The notes below the pieces were generated by a model, which did no database searches, was not told the origin of the DNA, and saw nothing but the letters and a program-made list of their open reading frames with translations. From CADCTP01 sp963849885 (GTDB lineage Bacteria; Actinomycetota; Actinomycetes; Mycobacteriales; CADCTP01), in NCBI GenBank assembly GCA_963849885.1, contig CAWKIV010000002.1, positions 62,001 through 126,000 on the forward strand: a stretch of DNA of 64,000 nt, in the 5' to 3' direction. The position numbers were made by a program, and so were the translations under genes. This document shows positions 50,732 to 60,120 of the stretch, piece by piece (the first letter of the stretch is position 1; each line of letters begins with the position of its first letter).

Positions 50732-52844
50732 GTGTCTCTGCTGACGAGGGTCACCAAGCGGCTGGTGATCGGCCGTCCGGTCAGCAGTGACCGGCTCGGG
50801 GAGACCGCGCTGCCCAAGCGGATCGCGCTGCCGATCTTCGCCAGCGACGCGCTGTCCTCGGTGACGTACGCGACGCAGGAGATCCTGCTCGTGCTGACCG
50901 TCGCCGGCACCGCGTACCTCTTCGTGGCGCCGTGGGTGGCCGGCGCGATCGTGCTGCTCTTCGCGATCGTGGTGGCGTCGTACCGGCAGGTGGTCCGGGC
51001 GTACCCGTCCGGCGGCGGCGACTACGAGGTGGCGACGAAGAACCTCGGCCGCTTCGCCGGGCTGACCGTGGCCAGCGCGCTGCTGGTGGACTACGTGCTG
51101 ACCGTCGCGGTGTCGGTGTCGGCCGGCGTGGACAACATCATCTCTGCCATCCCGGACCTCAACCCGTGGCGGGTCGGGATCGCGGTCGGCCTGGTCGGGC
51201 TGCTCGCCGCGGCCAACCTGCGCGGGGTGCGGGAGTCGGGCACGGCGTTCGCCATCCCGACGTACGCGTTCACCGCCGGGGTGCTGGTGCTCATCGCGAC
51301 CGGGCTGCTCCGGGCGGTCTTCGGCGACGCGCCGCAGGCCGAGAGCGCGGGCTGGGCGATCGAGCCGGAGCCCGGGTACGACCAGCTGGCCGGCTTCGCG
51401 CTGCTGTTCTTCGCGCTGCGCGCGTTCTCGTCCGGCTGCACCGCGCTGACCGGGATCGAGGCGATCGCGAACGGGGTGCCCGCGTTCCGGCCGCCGAAGA
51501 GCCGCAACGCGGCCGCCACCCTGGCCATGCTCGGCCTGCTGGCGATCACCATGTTCAGCGGAATCACCGCGCTCGCCCTGGTCGCCGACGTGCACGTCGC
51601 CGAGAACACCTGCGACCTGGTCGGCTTCCCCGGCGACTGCGCCACCGACCCGCAGCGCACGGTCATCGCCCAGCTCGGCGCGGCCGTCTTCGGCGGCGAC
51701 TCGTCCATCGGCTTCTTCTACATCCAGGCCGTCGCGGCGCTGATCCTGGTGCTGGCCGCGAACACCGCCTTCAACGGCTTTCCGCTGCTGGGCTCCGTGC
51801 TGGCCCAGGACCGCTACCTGCCGCGGCAACTGCACACCCGCGGCGACCGGCTGGCCTTCTCCAACGGCATCATCGTGCTGGCCGGCTTCGCCATGCTGCT
51901 GATCTGGGCCTTCGACGCGTCGGTGACCCGGCTCATCCAGCTCTACATCATCGGCGTCTTCACCGCGTTCACGCTCGGCCAGTGGGGCATGGTCCGGCAC
52001 TGGAACCGGGCGTTGCGTACCGAGCGCGTCCCGCAGGAGCGGCGCCGGATCGCCCGGTCCCGGGCCATCAACGCCACCGGCGGCACCTTCACCGCCGTGG
52101 TGCTGGTCATCGTCACCGTGGAGAAGTTCCTGCTCGGCGCGTGGATCGTGGTGATCGCGATGCCGGTGATCTTCTGGACCATGCGCTCGATCAACCGGCA
52201 CTACACCCGGGTCGCGGAGGAGCTGGTGCCGGACGAGCAGGGCGGGATGCTGCCCAGCCGGGTGCACGCGATCGTGCTGGTCTCCAAGCTGCACAAGCCG
52301 ACCCTGCGGGCGCTGGCGTACGCACGGGCCACCCGGCCGGACACGCTGACCGCACTGACCGTGAACGTCGACTCGGAGGACACCCGCGCGCTGCTGGAGG
52401 AGTGGGACCGGCGGCGGATCCCGATCCCGCTGACCGTGGTCGAGTCGCCGTACCGGGAGATCACCCGACCGATCCTCGGCTACGTCAAGCGGCTGCGGCG
52501 GGAGAGCCCGCGGGACGTGGTCGCGGTCTTCGTCCCCGAGTACGTGGTGGGGCGCTGGTGGGAGCACCTGCTGCACAACCAGAGCGCGCTGCGGCTGAAG
52601 GGCCGGCTGCTGTTCACGCCGGGCGTGATGATGACCAGCGTGCCGTGGCAGCTGCGGTCCTCGGACCGGGCCGCGCGGCGGCCGGAACGGGCCGGGGTGG
52701 GTTCGGTACGGCGCGGGCTGCGCGGGCCGGTGGCGCCGGACGCTCCGCTGCCGGGCCTGCCGGCCGGACGGGCGGTCCGGGCCGGCGGCCGGCGGCGATC
52801 CGCAGGCGCCGCCGGTCGGCGCCGGCCGCGACCAGAGCCCGTGA
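50732..52844 (+). CDS. APC-family amino acid/potassium permease (reading frame runs into the next gene)
   Basis: About 700 residues from GTG 50732. There are 12 transmembrane helices in residues 45-490 (LPIFASDALSSVTYATQEIL; SGGGDYEVATKNLGRFAGLT; SGCTALTGIEAIANGVPAF) and a cytoplasmic C-domain ending GVMMTSVPWQLRSS. The frame has no stop until 54115, so as sequenced it is fused to the methyltransferase. A TGA at 52842 in another frame would give the usual GTGA overlap with GTG 52841, so one extra base near 52750-52790 probably destroyed the true stop. Orthologue of Rv2690c. Confidence 0.87.
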
Positions 52845-54115
52845 GCGGGCCGCACCGCCGCCGGTCGCCCCGCCCGGCGCGGGTGGGTCCGTGGCTGGGG
52901 CGGGAGCTGGAGCTGGACGTGGGCCCGGTCGCCCACGGCGGGCACTGCGTGGCCCGGGCCGAGGGCCGGGTGGTCTTCGTCCGGCACGCCCTGCCCGGCG
53001 AGCGGGTGGTCGCCCGGGTCACCGAGGACGGCGGCGGCTCGTTCTGCCGGGCCGACGCGATCCGGGTGCTAGCCGCCGCCCCGGACCGGGTCGACCCGCC
53101 GTGCCCGCACGCCGGTCCCGGCCGCTGCGGCGGCTGCGACTGGCAGCACGCCTCCGGCGCGGCGCAGCGGGCCGGCAAGGCCGCGGTGGTGCGGGAGCAG
53201 CTGGCCCGGCTGGCCGGCCTGCCGGACGTGCCGGTGACCGTGGAGCCGCTGTCCGCCGAGCTGCTCGGCTGGCGGACCCGGGTGCGGTACGCGGTCGGCC
53301 CGGACGGGCGCACCGGCCTGCGCCGGCACCGCTCGCACGACCTGGAGCCGGTCCGGCAGTGTCCACTCGGGACGGACGCGGTGGCCGCGGCCGCGGTGGG
53401 GGAGCGGACCTGGCCGGCCGGCGGCGAGGTCGAGGTGGTCGCCTCGACCGGCGGCGACACCGCGGTGCTGCACTGGGCCGCCGCCGCCGCCGCCGCGGCG
53501 GCCGGGCCGGTGCTGGTGGCCGGGCCGGAGACGGTGCGGGAGCGTGCCGGCGGCCGGGAGTGGCGGGTCGCCGCGACCGGCTTCTGGCAGGTGCACCCGG
53601 CCGCCGCGGACACCCTCGCCCGCTGCGTGCTGGACCTCCTCGGTCCGCGGCCGGGCGAGACCGTGCTCGACCTCTACGCCGGCGCCGGGCTCTTCGCCGG
53701 GCTGCTCGCCGCCGCGGTCGGCGCAGGCGGCGCGGACGGCGCAGGCGGCGCAGGCGGCCGGGTCGTGGCGGTCGAGGCCGACCCCCGCGCCGCCGCGGAC
53801 GCCGCCGCCAACGTGCCCGGCCTCGAGGTGCGCGCCGCCCGGGTCAGTCCCGGCCTGCTCGGCGGGCTGGGGCTGCGGCCGGACCTGGTCGTGCTCGACC
53901 CGCCGCGGTCCGGGGCCGGCGCCGCGGTGCTCGGCGCGGTGCTGGCGCTCGCCCCGCGCGCGGTCGCCTACGTCGCCTGCGACCCGGCCGCGCTGGCGCG
54001 CGACCTCCGGGTCGCCGTCGACGCCGGCTGGGCGCTGCGCGGGCTCCGCGCCTTCGACCTCTTCCCGATGACCCACCACGTCGAGACGGTGGCATTGCTG
54101 TGCCCGCCGACCTGA
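52841..54115 (+). CDS. TrmA/RumA-type class I RNA (uracil-5-)-methyltransferase
   Basis: About 424 residues from GTG 52841. TRAM domain (LELDVGPVAHGGHCVARAEG), Fe-S cysteines CPHAGPGRCGGCDWQH, SAM-binding VLDLYAGAGLFAGLLAA, LVVLDPPRSGAGAA and the catalytic loop YVACDPAALARDL. It transfers a methyl group to C5 of uridine in rRNA or tRNA. The start is inferred because the upstream permease frame runs in without a stop. Orthologue of Rv2689c. Confidence 0.9.
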   Translation: MSGPHRRRSPRPARVGPWLGRELELDVGPVAHGGHCVARAEGRVVFVRHALPGERVVARVTEDGGGSFCRADAIRVLAAAPDRVDPPCPHAGPGRCGGCDWQHASGAAQRAGKAAVVREQLARLAGLPDVPVTVEPLSAELLGWRTRVRYAVGPDGRTGLRRHRSHDLEPVRQCPLGTDAVAAAAVGERTWPAGGEVEVVASTGGDTAVLHWAAAAAAAAAGPVLVAGPETVRERAGGREWRVAATGFWQVHPAAADTLARCVLDLLGPRPGETVLDLYAGAGLFAGLLAAAVGAGGADGAGGAGGRVVAVEADPRAAADAAANVPGLEVRAARVSPGLLGGLGLRPDLVVLDPPRSGAGAAVLGAVLALAPRAVAYVACDPAALARDLRVAVDAGWALRGLRAFDLFPMTHHVETVALLCPPT

Positions 54116-54513
54116 CCGGCTCCGTGCCGCCGTGGTGGCCGGACGCCGTCCGCCGTCCCGACGCGCCGGAGTGGGAGCGCAGCGCGGTGAGCTGGCTGCT
54201 GGACCAGGTGCCGGGGGAGTGGCGGGCGCACGAGGTGCTGCGCCGGCACCCGGTGCTGCTGGCCCGGCTCGCCGCCGGCCAGACCGCGGCCTCGCTGGAG
54301 GCGGCCCGGGAGGGCTGGCGGACGCTGCGCCGGGACGTCGGCCGGGAGCTGCCGCCGGAGGTGGTGGAGGCGGCGATGGCCGCGTACGAGCAGGAGGGCG
54401 GCCGGCTGCGCGAGCTGGGCCGGGAGGTGGACGCGGTGCGGGAGGCGCTGCGCGGGCGGCGCTGGGTGCCGGGCGCCGGGCGGTGGGCCGACCCGCCGCG
54501 GTCCGCCGGCTGA
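54100..54513 (+). CDS. hypothetical protein (137 aa)
   Basis: From GTG 54100, overlapping the methyltransferase end by 16 bases. Predicted all-helical: WERSAVSWLLDQVPGEWRAH, EVLRRHPVLLARLAAGQTAA, EVVEAAMAAYEQEGGRLREL. Charged, with no signal or membrane segment. It seems to be co-translated with the methyltransferase. Family not recognised. Confidence 0.75.
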   Translation: MPADLTGSVPPWWPDAVRRPDAPEWERSAVSWLLDQVPGEWRAHEVLRRHPVLLARLAAGQTAASLEAAREGWRTLRRDVGRELPPEVVEAAMAAYEQEGGRLRELGREVDAVREALRGRRWVPGAGRWADPPRSAG

Positions 54514-54524
54514 GCCCGGCCGGC

Positions 54525-55787
54525 TCAGCCGGGGGCGGCGCAGGCGAGCGTGCCCAGCGGGTCGCCGAGCAGCGGCGCGAACGCCAGCTCGGCCGCGCCG
54601 ACCAGGCTGGAGTCCGCGCCCAGCCCGGGCAGCGCGAGCCGCACCTGCTCGCGCGGCGCGGTCAGCGCGGCGGCCAGCTCGGCCCGCACGTACGGCTCCA
54701 TGACCGGGAACGTCGCCCGGGTGAGCCCGCCGAAGACGATCACCTCGGGGTTGAAGATGTTGACCAGGTTGGCCACCCCGATGCCGAGCCAGCGGCCGAC
54801 CACGCGCATCCCGGCCGCCGCCGCCGGGTCGCCGATGGCCAGCGCGGCCAGCACGTCGTCCAGCCCGCCGCCGGGGACGCCGCAGGCCCGCAGCACCGCG
54901 TCCAGCCCGACCTCGGTCTCCCAGCAGCCGCGCCGGCCGCACCGGCACCGCCGGCCGGCCGGGTTGACGGTCATGTGCCCGATCTCGCCCGCGTACCCGC
55001 CGGCCCCGGTCAGCGGCCGCCCGCCGAGGATGAGCCCGCCGCCGATGCCGACCTCGCCGGACAGGTAGATCGCGTCCGAGGCGCCGGCGGCGACCCCGCG
55101 CAGGTGCTCGGCGACCACGCCGAGGTCGCCCTCGTTGCCCACCGCCACCGGCACCGCGGTGCCGAGCTCGGCGGCCAGCAACCGGCCGAGCGGCACGTCC
55201 TCCCAGCCGAGGTTGGGGGCGAGCCGGACCGTGCCGGCGCCGACGATGCCGGGCACCGCGACGCCCACCCCGACCGGCGGGGTGCCGGCCGCGGCGAGCA
55301 GCGGCCCGGCCTGGGCCCGCAGCCGGCGGAGCACCGCGGCGACGGTGCCGTCGTCGCGGGCCAGCGGCTCCTGCCGGCGGTCCAGCACCACGCCGCCGAG
55401 CCCGATCCGGGCGGTCGCCAGGTGCTCCACGCCGATGTCCACGGCGAGCACCCAGACGTGCTCGGACCGCGGCTCGACCAGGATCGACGGCCGGCCGGCG
55501 CCGCCCCGGCCGACGGTGGCGGCCTCCCGGACCAGGCCGGCCTCGGCCAGCTCGGTGGTCAGCGCGCGGACCGTGCTGCGGTTGAGCCCGCTCTCCGCGG
55601 TCAGGTCCGAGCGGGAGGTGGGGCCGCGCACGTGCAGCAGCCGGAGCAGGCCGCCGAGGTTGTGCCGGCGGACCTCCTGGGTGGCGGCGGCGGACCGGGC
55701 CGGGGCGTGCCCGATCCCGCCGCCGGACGCCGGCCCGCCCCCGGCGGACCGTGGTGGGCCGGCGGCCGACCGGCGGGCTGCGGGCAC
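54525..55787 (-). CDS. ROK-family transcriptional regulator (XylR / Rok7B7-like)
   Basis: A 420-residue protein starting at GTG 55787. After a low-complexity N-terminus, a winged helix (VRRHNLGGLLRLLHVRGPTS; GLNRSTVRALTTELAEAGLV) precedes the ROK domain with VLAVDIGVEHLATARI, YLSGEVGIGGGLILGG and the zinc motif GRRCRCGRRGCWET. It lies downstream of xylH in the same direction, so it is last in the xylose-type operon. Streptomyces Rok7B7, next to xylFGH, is the best functional model; a xylose-sensing repressor is inferred. Confidence 0.9.
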   Translation of the reverse strand: MPAARRSAAGPPRSAGGGPASGGGIGHAPARSAAATQEVRRHNLGGLLRLLHVRGPTSRSDLTAESGLNRSTVRALTTELAEAGLVREAATVGRGGAGRPSILVEPRSEHVWVLAVDIGVEHLATARIGLGGVVLDRRQEPLARDDGTVAAVLRRLRAQAGPLLAAAGTPPVGVGVAVPGIVGAGTVRLAPNLGWEDVPLGRLLAAELGTAVPVAVGNEGDLGVVAEHLRGVAAGASDAIYLSGEVGIGGGLILGGRPLTGAGGYAGEIGHMTVNPAGRRCRCGRRGCWETEVGLDAVLRACGVPGGGLDDVLAALAIGDPAAAAGMRVVGRWLGIGVANLVNIFNPEVIVFGGLTRATFPVMEPYVRAELAAALTAPREQVRLALPGLGADSSLVGAAELAFAPLLGDPLGTLACAAPG

Positions 55788-55818
55788 GGCAGGACGCTCG
55801 GCCGGGACCGGGTCCGGG

Positions 55819-57087
55819 TCAGACCCGGCCGGTCGAGGCCGCCCGCCGCCGGGACAGCGCGTCCACGCTGGCGGCGATGAGCAGGACCACGCCGGTCACC
55901 ATGTAGACGACGGCCGACGGCTGGTTGAGCAGGCCCATCCCGTTGATGATCACCGCGATCACCAGCCCGCCGAGCAGCGCGTCGAGGATCTTGCCCTTGC
56001 CGCCGAAGAGGCTGGTGCCGCCGATCACCGCGGCGCCGACCGCGTACAGCAGGGTCTCCGCGCCACCGCTGGTGGGCGAGATCGAGTTGTCCCGGCTGGC
56101 GATGAGGATGCCGCCGACCGCGGCGAGGGTCGAGCCGAACAGGAAGCAGGCCTGCTTGACGCGCTTGACGTTGATGCCGGCGCGGCGGGCGGCCTCGGCG
56201 TTGCCGCCGACCGCGTACACGTGCCGGCCGAACGCGGTCCGGCCGAGGATGAAGTTGAGCCCGACGAGCAGCACCAGCAGCAGCAGAACGACCTCGGGAA
56301 CCCCCGTGATCGAGGCGACCGCGGGGTTGCGGCTGCGCTCCCGGCTCAGGTAGAGGGTGACCGCGCCGAGCAGCACGGCGAGCACCACGACCTTGGCCAG
56401 GATCACCGAGTAGCCCTCGGACTGCAGGCCGCCGGCGCGCCGGGCGGTGGCGCGGCGCAGCGACACCAGCGCGTACGCCCCGACCACGACCGCGAACAGC
56501 GCCCAGCCGAGCCAGACCGGCAGGTTGTCGTTGTTGATCGCCAGCAGCACCTTGTCCCGGACCGGGATCGTGCCGCCCTCGCCGATCAGCTTGAGCAGCA
56601 CGCCCTGCAGCCCGAGGAACAGGGCGAGCGTCACCACGAACGACGGGATCCCGAGATGGGCGACGAGCAGGCCGATGACGGTGCCGATCACGGCGCCGGT
56701 GAGCAGGCAGAGGATCACCGACAGCCACCACGGCCAGCCCTCGCGGGTCACCGCGATGGCCATGATCGCCCCGGAGACACCCGCCGTCCAGCCGGCGGAC
56801 AGGTCGATCTCGCCGAGCAGCAGCACGAAGACCAGGCCCATCGCGATGACGGTGACCGCGGCGGCCTGGTGGATCAGGTTGGACAGGTTGAACGCGTTGG
56901 TGAACGTCTCCGGCCGCAGGATCGAGAAGGCGATGACCAGCACGACGAGGCCGAGCACGGCCGGCAGCGAGCCGACGTCGCCGCCGCGCACCCGGGCGAC
57001 GTAGTCCCGGACCGCGGTGCCCAGCTCGCGCGGGGCGGGGGTGGGCAGCCGAGGGGTCTCCTCGTCCGCGACCGTGCTGGCGGTCAT
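55819..57087 (-). CDS. xylH: sugar (xylose-type) ABC transporter permease
   Basis: A 422-residue protein with 10 or more membrane helices. Signatures: FVLLLGEIDLSAGWTAGVSG (BPD_transp_2), GRHVYAVGGNAEAARRAGIN and the EAA-like loop, GGTSLFGGKGKILDALLGG. The long insertion in the middle matches XylH rather than RbsC. ATG 57087 overlaps the ATPase stop (ATGA). Works with the xylF and xylG products. Confidence 0.92.
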   Translation of the reverse strand: MTASTVADEETPRLPTPAPRELGTAVRDYVARVRGGDVGSLPAVLGLVVLVIAFSILRPETFTNAFNLSNLIHQAAAVTVIAMGLVFVLLLGEIDLSAGWTAGVSGAIMAIAVTREGWPWWLSVILCLLTGAVIGTVIGLLVAHLGIPSFVVTLALFLGLQGVLLKLIGEGGTIPVRDKVLLAINNDNLPVWLGWALFAVVVGAYALVSLRRATARRAGGLQSEGYSVILAKVVVLAVLLGAVTLYLSRERSRNPAVASITGVPEVVLLLLVLLVGLNFILGRTAFGRHVYAVGGNAEAARRAGINVKRVKQACFLFGSTLAAVGGILIASRDNSISPTSGGAETLLYAVGAAVIGGTSLFGGKGKILDALLGGLVIAVIINGMGLLNQPSAVVYMVTGVVLLIAASVDALSRRRAASTGRV

Positions 57088-57969
57088 GGCTGCTCCTCCC
57101 GGGACCGGTCCTCGGTGGACGGCACGGCGACGACCTCGGCCTGCTCGGCGATCACGTCCTCCGGCTCGGCGCCCGGCGCCAGCCCGATGGAGCCGGACCG
57201 GCCGGCGGTGATCAGCTCGACCACCTGGTTGGAGGTGACGTCGCGGGCCGGCACCTGGGCGGCCATCCGGCCCAGGTAGAGCACCGCGATGTTGTCGGCG
57301 ACCTCGAAGACGTCGTTGAGGTTGTGGCTGATCAGCACGACCGCGAGGCCGCGGTCGGCGAGCCGCCGGACCAGCTTGAGGACCTGCTCGGTCTGCGCCA
57401 CGCCCAGCGCGGCGGTCGGCTCGTCGAGGATGACCAGCTTGGAGTTCCACAGCACGGAGCGGGCGATGGCGACCGTCTGGCGCTGGCCGCCGGACAGGCT
57501 CGCGACCTGCTGGCGGATGCTGCGCACGGTGCGGACGGACAGGCCGGCCAGCGTCTCGGTCGCGCGGCGCTCCATGGTCGCCTCGTCCAGGACGCGCCGG
57601 CGGGTGAGCTCCCGGCCGAGGAAGAGGTTGTGCACGATGTCGAGGTTGTCGCAGAGCGCGAGGTCCTGGTAGACGACCTCGATGCCGAGGTCGTTGGCCT
57701 GCTTGGGGTTGTGCACGGCGACCTGATGGCCTTCGAAGCTGTACTCACCGGAGTCGAACCCGTGGATGCCGGCGATCCCCTTGATCAGCGTGCTCTTGCC
57801 GGCGCCGTTGTCCCCGACCAGCGCGGTGACCTGTGCCCAGGTGGGCGTCGAAGTCGACGTCCTGCAGGACGTGCACCGCACCGAAGCTCTTGTTCACTTT
57901 GCGCAGCGACAACAGTGGCGCGGACTCCTGCTCTGGCCGCGCCTCCGCGGCCGCACTCGGCATCGTCAT
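57084..57969 (-). pseudogene. xylG: sugar ABC transporter ATP-binding protein, one-base frameshift
   Basis: From ATG 57969 the frame gives PLLSLRKVNKSFGAVHVLQD then loses sense. The next frame continues VTALVGDNGAGKSTLIKGIA (Walker A), SLSGGQRQTVAIARS (signature), LVILDEPTAALG (Walker B) and ISHNLNDVFEVAD. The length of 886 bases is one more than a multiple of three, and the switch lies at 57831-57843, where removing one base restores DAHLGQVTALVG. About 295 residues when repaired: a single-ATPase-domain protein, as usual for XylG in actinobacteria. Probably intact in the organism. Confidence 0.82.
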
Positions 57970-58045
57970 GCCCGACCTCATTCAGTTCGGTGACGCGGGG
58001 GAGCGGTGGGCCGGCCGGGCGCCGCCGGCCGGCCCACCGGATGTG

Positions 58046-59148
58046 TCAGGAGATGCCGGCGCTGGCGCAGGCGGCGGCGTACTCGCCGGTGCAGATGTCG
58101 CTGGCCTTCCAGAAGCCGTCGTCGATGACGTCCTTGACGTTCGCCTTGAAGATCGACACCGGGGTCTGCAGCGCGGAGGGCACGTCCGTCTTGAGCACCG
58201 TGTCCTTGCACCTTGTCCTTGGCGATGCTCGCCGCGTCCTTGCCCTGGATCAGCGCGATCGCGAGCGCGGAGGCGGCGTCCGCCTCCTTCTTGATCGCCT
58301 TGTAGACCGTCATGCACTGGTCGCCGATGAGGATCGCCTGCAGGCCCGCGACGCTCGCGTCCTGACCGGTCACCGGCACCTTGCCGTTGAGGTTGTTGGC
58401 CTTCAGCCGGGCGATGATGCCGCCGGCCATCGTGTCGTTCGCGGAGACGACGCCGTCGATCTTGCCGTTGTTCTGGGTGTAGATCTGCTCGAACGCGGTG
58501 CCGGCCTTGGTGGCGTCCCAGTTGCCGGTCTGGTCGCCGACCAGCTTGTACTTGCCGGAGTCGAACGCCGGCTTCCACGCACCCGCGTAGCCGGCCTTGA
58601 ACAGCGCGGCGTTGTTGTCCGTCGGGTCGCCGTTGATGAACACGATGTTGCCGGCGGACTTGCCCGAGTCGGTGAGGCACTTCTGCAGGCCCTCACCCAT
58701 GAGCTTGCCGACCTCCACGTTGTCGAACGAGACGTAGTAGGAGGCCCCGCCGCCGAGGGTGAGCCGGTCGTAGTCGATGGTCTTGATGCCCGCGGCCTGC
58801 GCCTTCTTCAGGCAGGCCGTGCCGGACTCGGAGTCCAGGTTCACGATCAGCAGGACCTTGACGCCGGCGTTGATCATGCCGTCGCAGATCGTGCCGAACT
58901 TCGACTTGTCGCCGTTCGCGTTCTGGATGTCGGACTCGATGTTGGCGGCGTCGAACGCGGCCTTGAGCAGCGGCCGGTCGTTGGCCTCCCACCGCGGCGA
59001 GGTCGCCGCGTCCGGCAGGATCACCCCGACCTTGCCGGCGGAGCTGTCCCCGCCACCCCCGCTCGTCGCCGCCGTCGTCGCCACAGGCGGACAGCAGCAG
59101 GGTGGCGGTGGCGAGGGTCGCCACCGCCCAGATCTGACGCTTGCGCAT
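58046..59148 (-). pseudogene. xylF: xylose-type ABC substrate-binding lipoprotein, two one-base frameshifts
   Basis: Start ATG 59148 gives a lipoprotein signal (MRKRQIWAVATLATATLLLS, AC). One extra base at 59058-59072 moves to the main frame (KVGVILPDAATSPRWEANDR; KAAFDAANIESDIQNANGDK; LDSESGTACLKKAQAAGIKT). A second near 58200-58215 moves to the end (LKTDVPSALQTPVSIFKANV; GFWKASDICTGEYAAACASA) with TGA at 58046. Total length 1103 is two over a multiple of three, agreeing with two insertions. The periplasmic-binding fold delivers the sugar to XylH. Confidence 0.82.
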
Positions 59149-59241
59149 GGATGCGGTCCTTTCCCTGGCTGCGGGGGTCTGCTGCTCATCGGGCCGGGCC
59201 CTGCAGGGCCGTGGAGCCGGCCACCCGCGCCTGCCTGCAAT

Positions 59242-59258
59242 TGTTGTGACCGACAACA
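59242..59258. promoter_or_regulatory. palindromic operator candidate upstream of xylF
   Basis: A perfect inverted repeat tgttgt-gaccg-acaaca lies 94 bp upstream of the xylF start, in the AT-richest part of the 266-bp gap between xylF and the divergent response regulator. It is a good candidate for binding by the ROK repressor encoded at the end of the operon. Confidence 0.6.
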
Positions 59259-59414
59259 TATCCACGGGTGGTACGGGCAGCAAGCACCTTGGAGCCACGC
59301 CCTGACATTGGCCGTAACGATCGAGTAACAGGCGGCTGTGAGCGGGGTCACGCCGGCATCGACGGGTCGGAACCGGGCCGCAGCCGGGTCCGGCCGGGTC
59401 TGGCCGGGTGAGGC

Positions 59415-60116
59415 ATGCTGGGACGCGTGCGGGTGCTGGTGGTCGAGGACGAGGCGCCGCTCGCCGACGCGGTGGCCCGCGGGCTGCGCCGGGAGGGCCT
59501 CGCGGTCGACGTCGCGTACGACGGGGTGGACGGGTACGAGAAGGCGACCGTGACCCGGTACGACGTGGTGGTGCTCGACCGCGACCTGCCCGGCATGTCC
59601 GGCGACGAGCTGTGCCGGACGCTGGCCGCCGAGGGCGCGCTCACCCGGGTGCTCATGCTCACCGCCAGCGGCACCGTGGCCGACCGGGTGGAGGGGCTGT
59701 CCCTGGGCGCGGACGACTACCTGGCCAAGCCGTTCGCGTTCGAGGAGCTGGTCGCCCGGGTGCGGGCGCTGGGGCGGCGGTCCACCCCGCCGGCGCCGCC
59801 GGTGCTCACCGCCGGCGAGCTCGCGCTCGACCCGGCCCGCCGGACGGTCAGCCGGTCCGGCCGGCCGGTGGAGCTGACCCGCAAGGAGTTCGGCGTGCTG
59901 GAGGTGCTGCTGGCCGCCCGCGGCGCGGTGGTGTCCAGCGAGGAGCTGCTGGACCGGGTCTGGGACGAGAACGCCGACCCCTTCACCACCACGGTGCGGG
60001 TGACGGTGATGACGCTGCGGCGCAAGCTCGGCGAGCCCGGGGTGGTGGAGACGGTGGTCGGGGCCGGCTACCGGGTGCCGGTGGAGCCGCCCGGTGCGGC
60101 CGCGGCGTCAGGGTGA
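59415..60116 (+). CDS. OmpR-family response regulator
   Basis: A 233-residue protein from ATG 59415 (GTG 59427 possible). Receiver domain with phospho-acceptor Asp in VVLDRDLPGMSGDEL (about 56), Thr in LMLTASG and Lys in ADDYLAKPFAFEEL. Winged helix C-domain ELTRKEFGVLEVLLAARGAV and TTVRVTVMTLRRKLGEPG. It forms a two-component pair with the kinase, whose start follows four bases later. Confidence 0.94.
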   Translation: MLGRVRVLVVEDEAPLADAVARGLRREGLAVDVAYDGVDGYEKATVTRYDVVVLDRDLPGMSGDELCRTLAAEGALTRVLMLTASGTVADRVEGLSLGADDYLAKPFAFEELVARVRALGRRSTPPAPPVLTAGELALDPARRTVSRSGRPVELTRKEFGVLEVLLAARGAVVSSEELLDRVWDENADPFTTTVRVTVMTLRRKLGEPGVVETVVGAGYRVPVEPPGAAAASG

Positions 60117-60120
60117 TCCG

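Noticed and set aside
49985..52987. 1000-codon minus-strand frame across the permease
   Set aside because: Only the TrkA portion is genuine; the remainder is the complement of the permease and methyltransferase genes.
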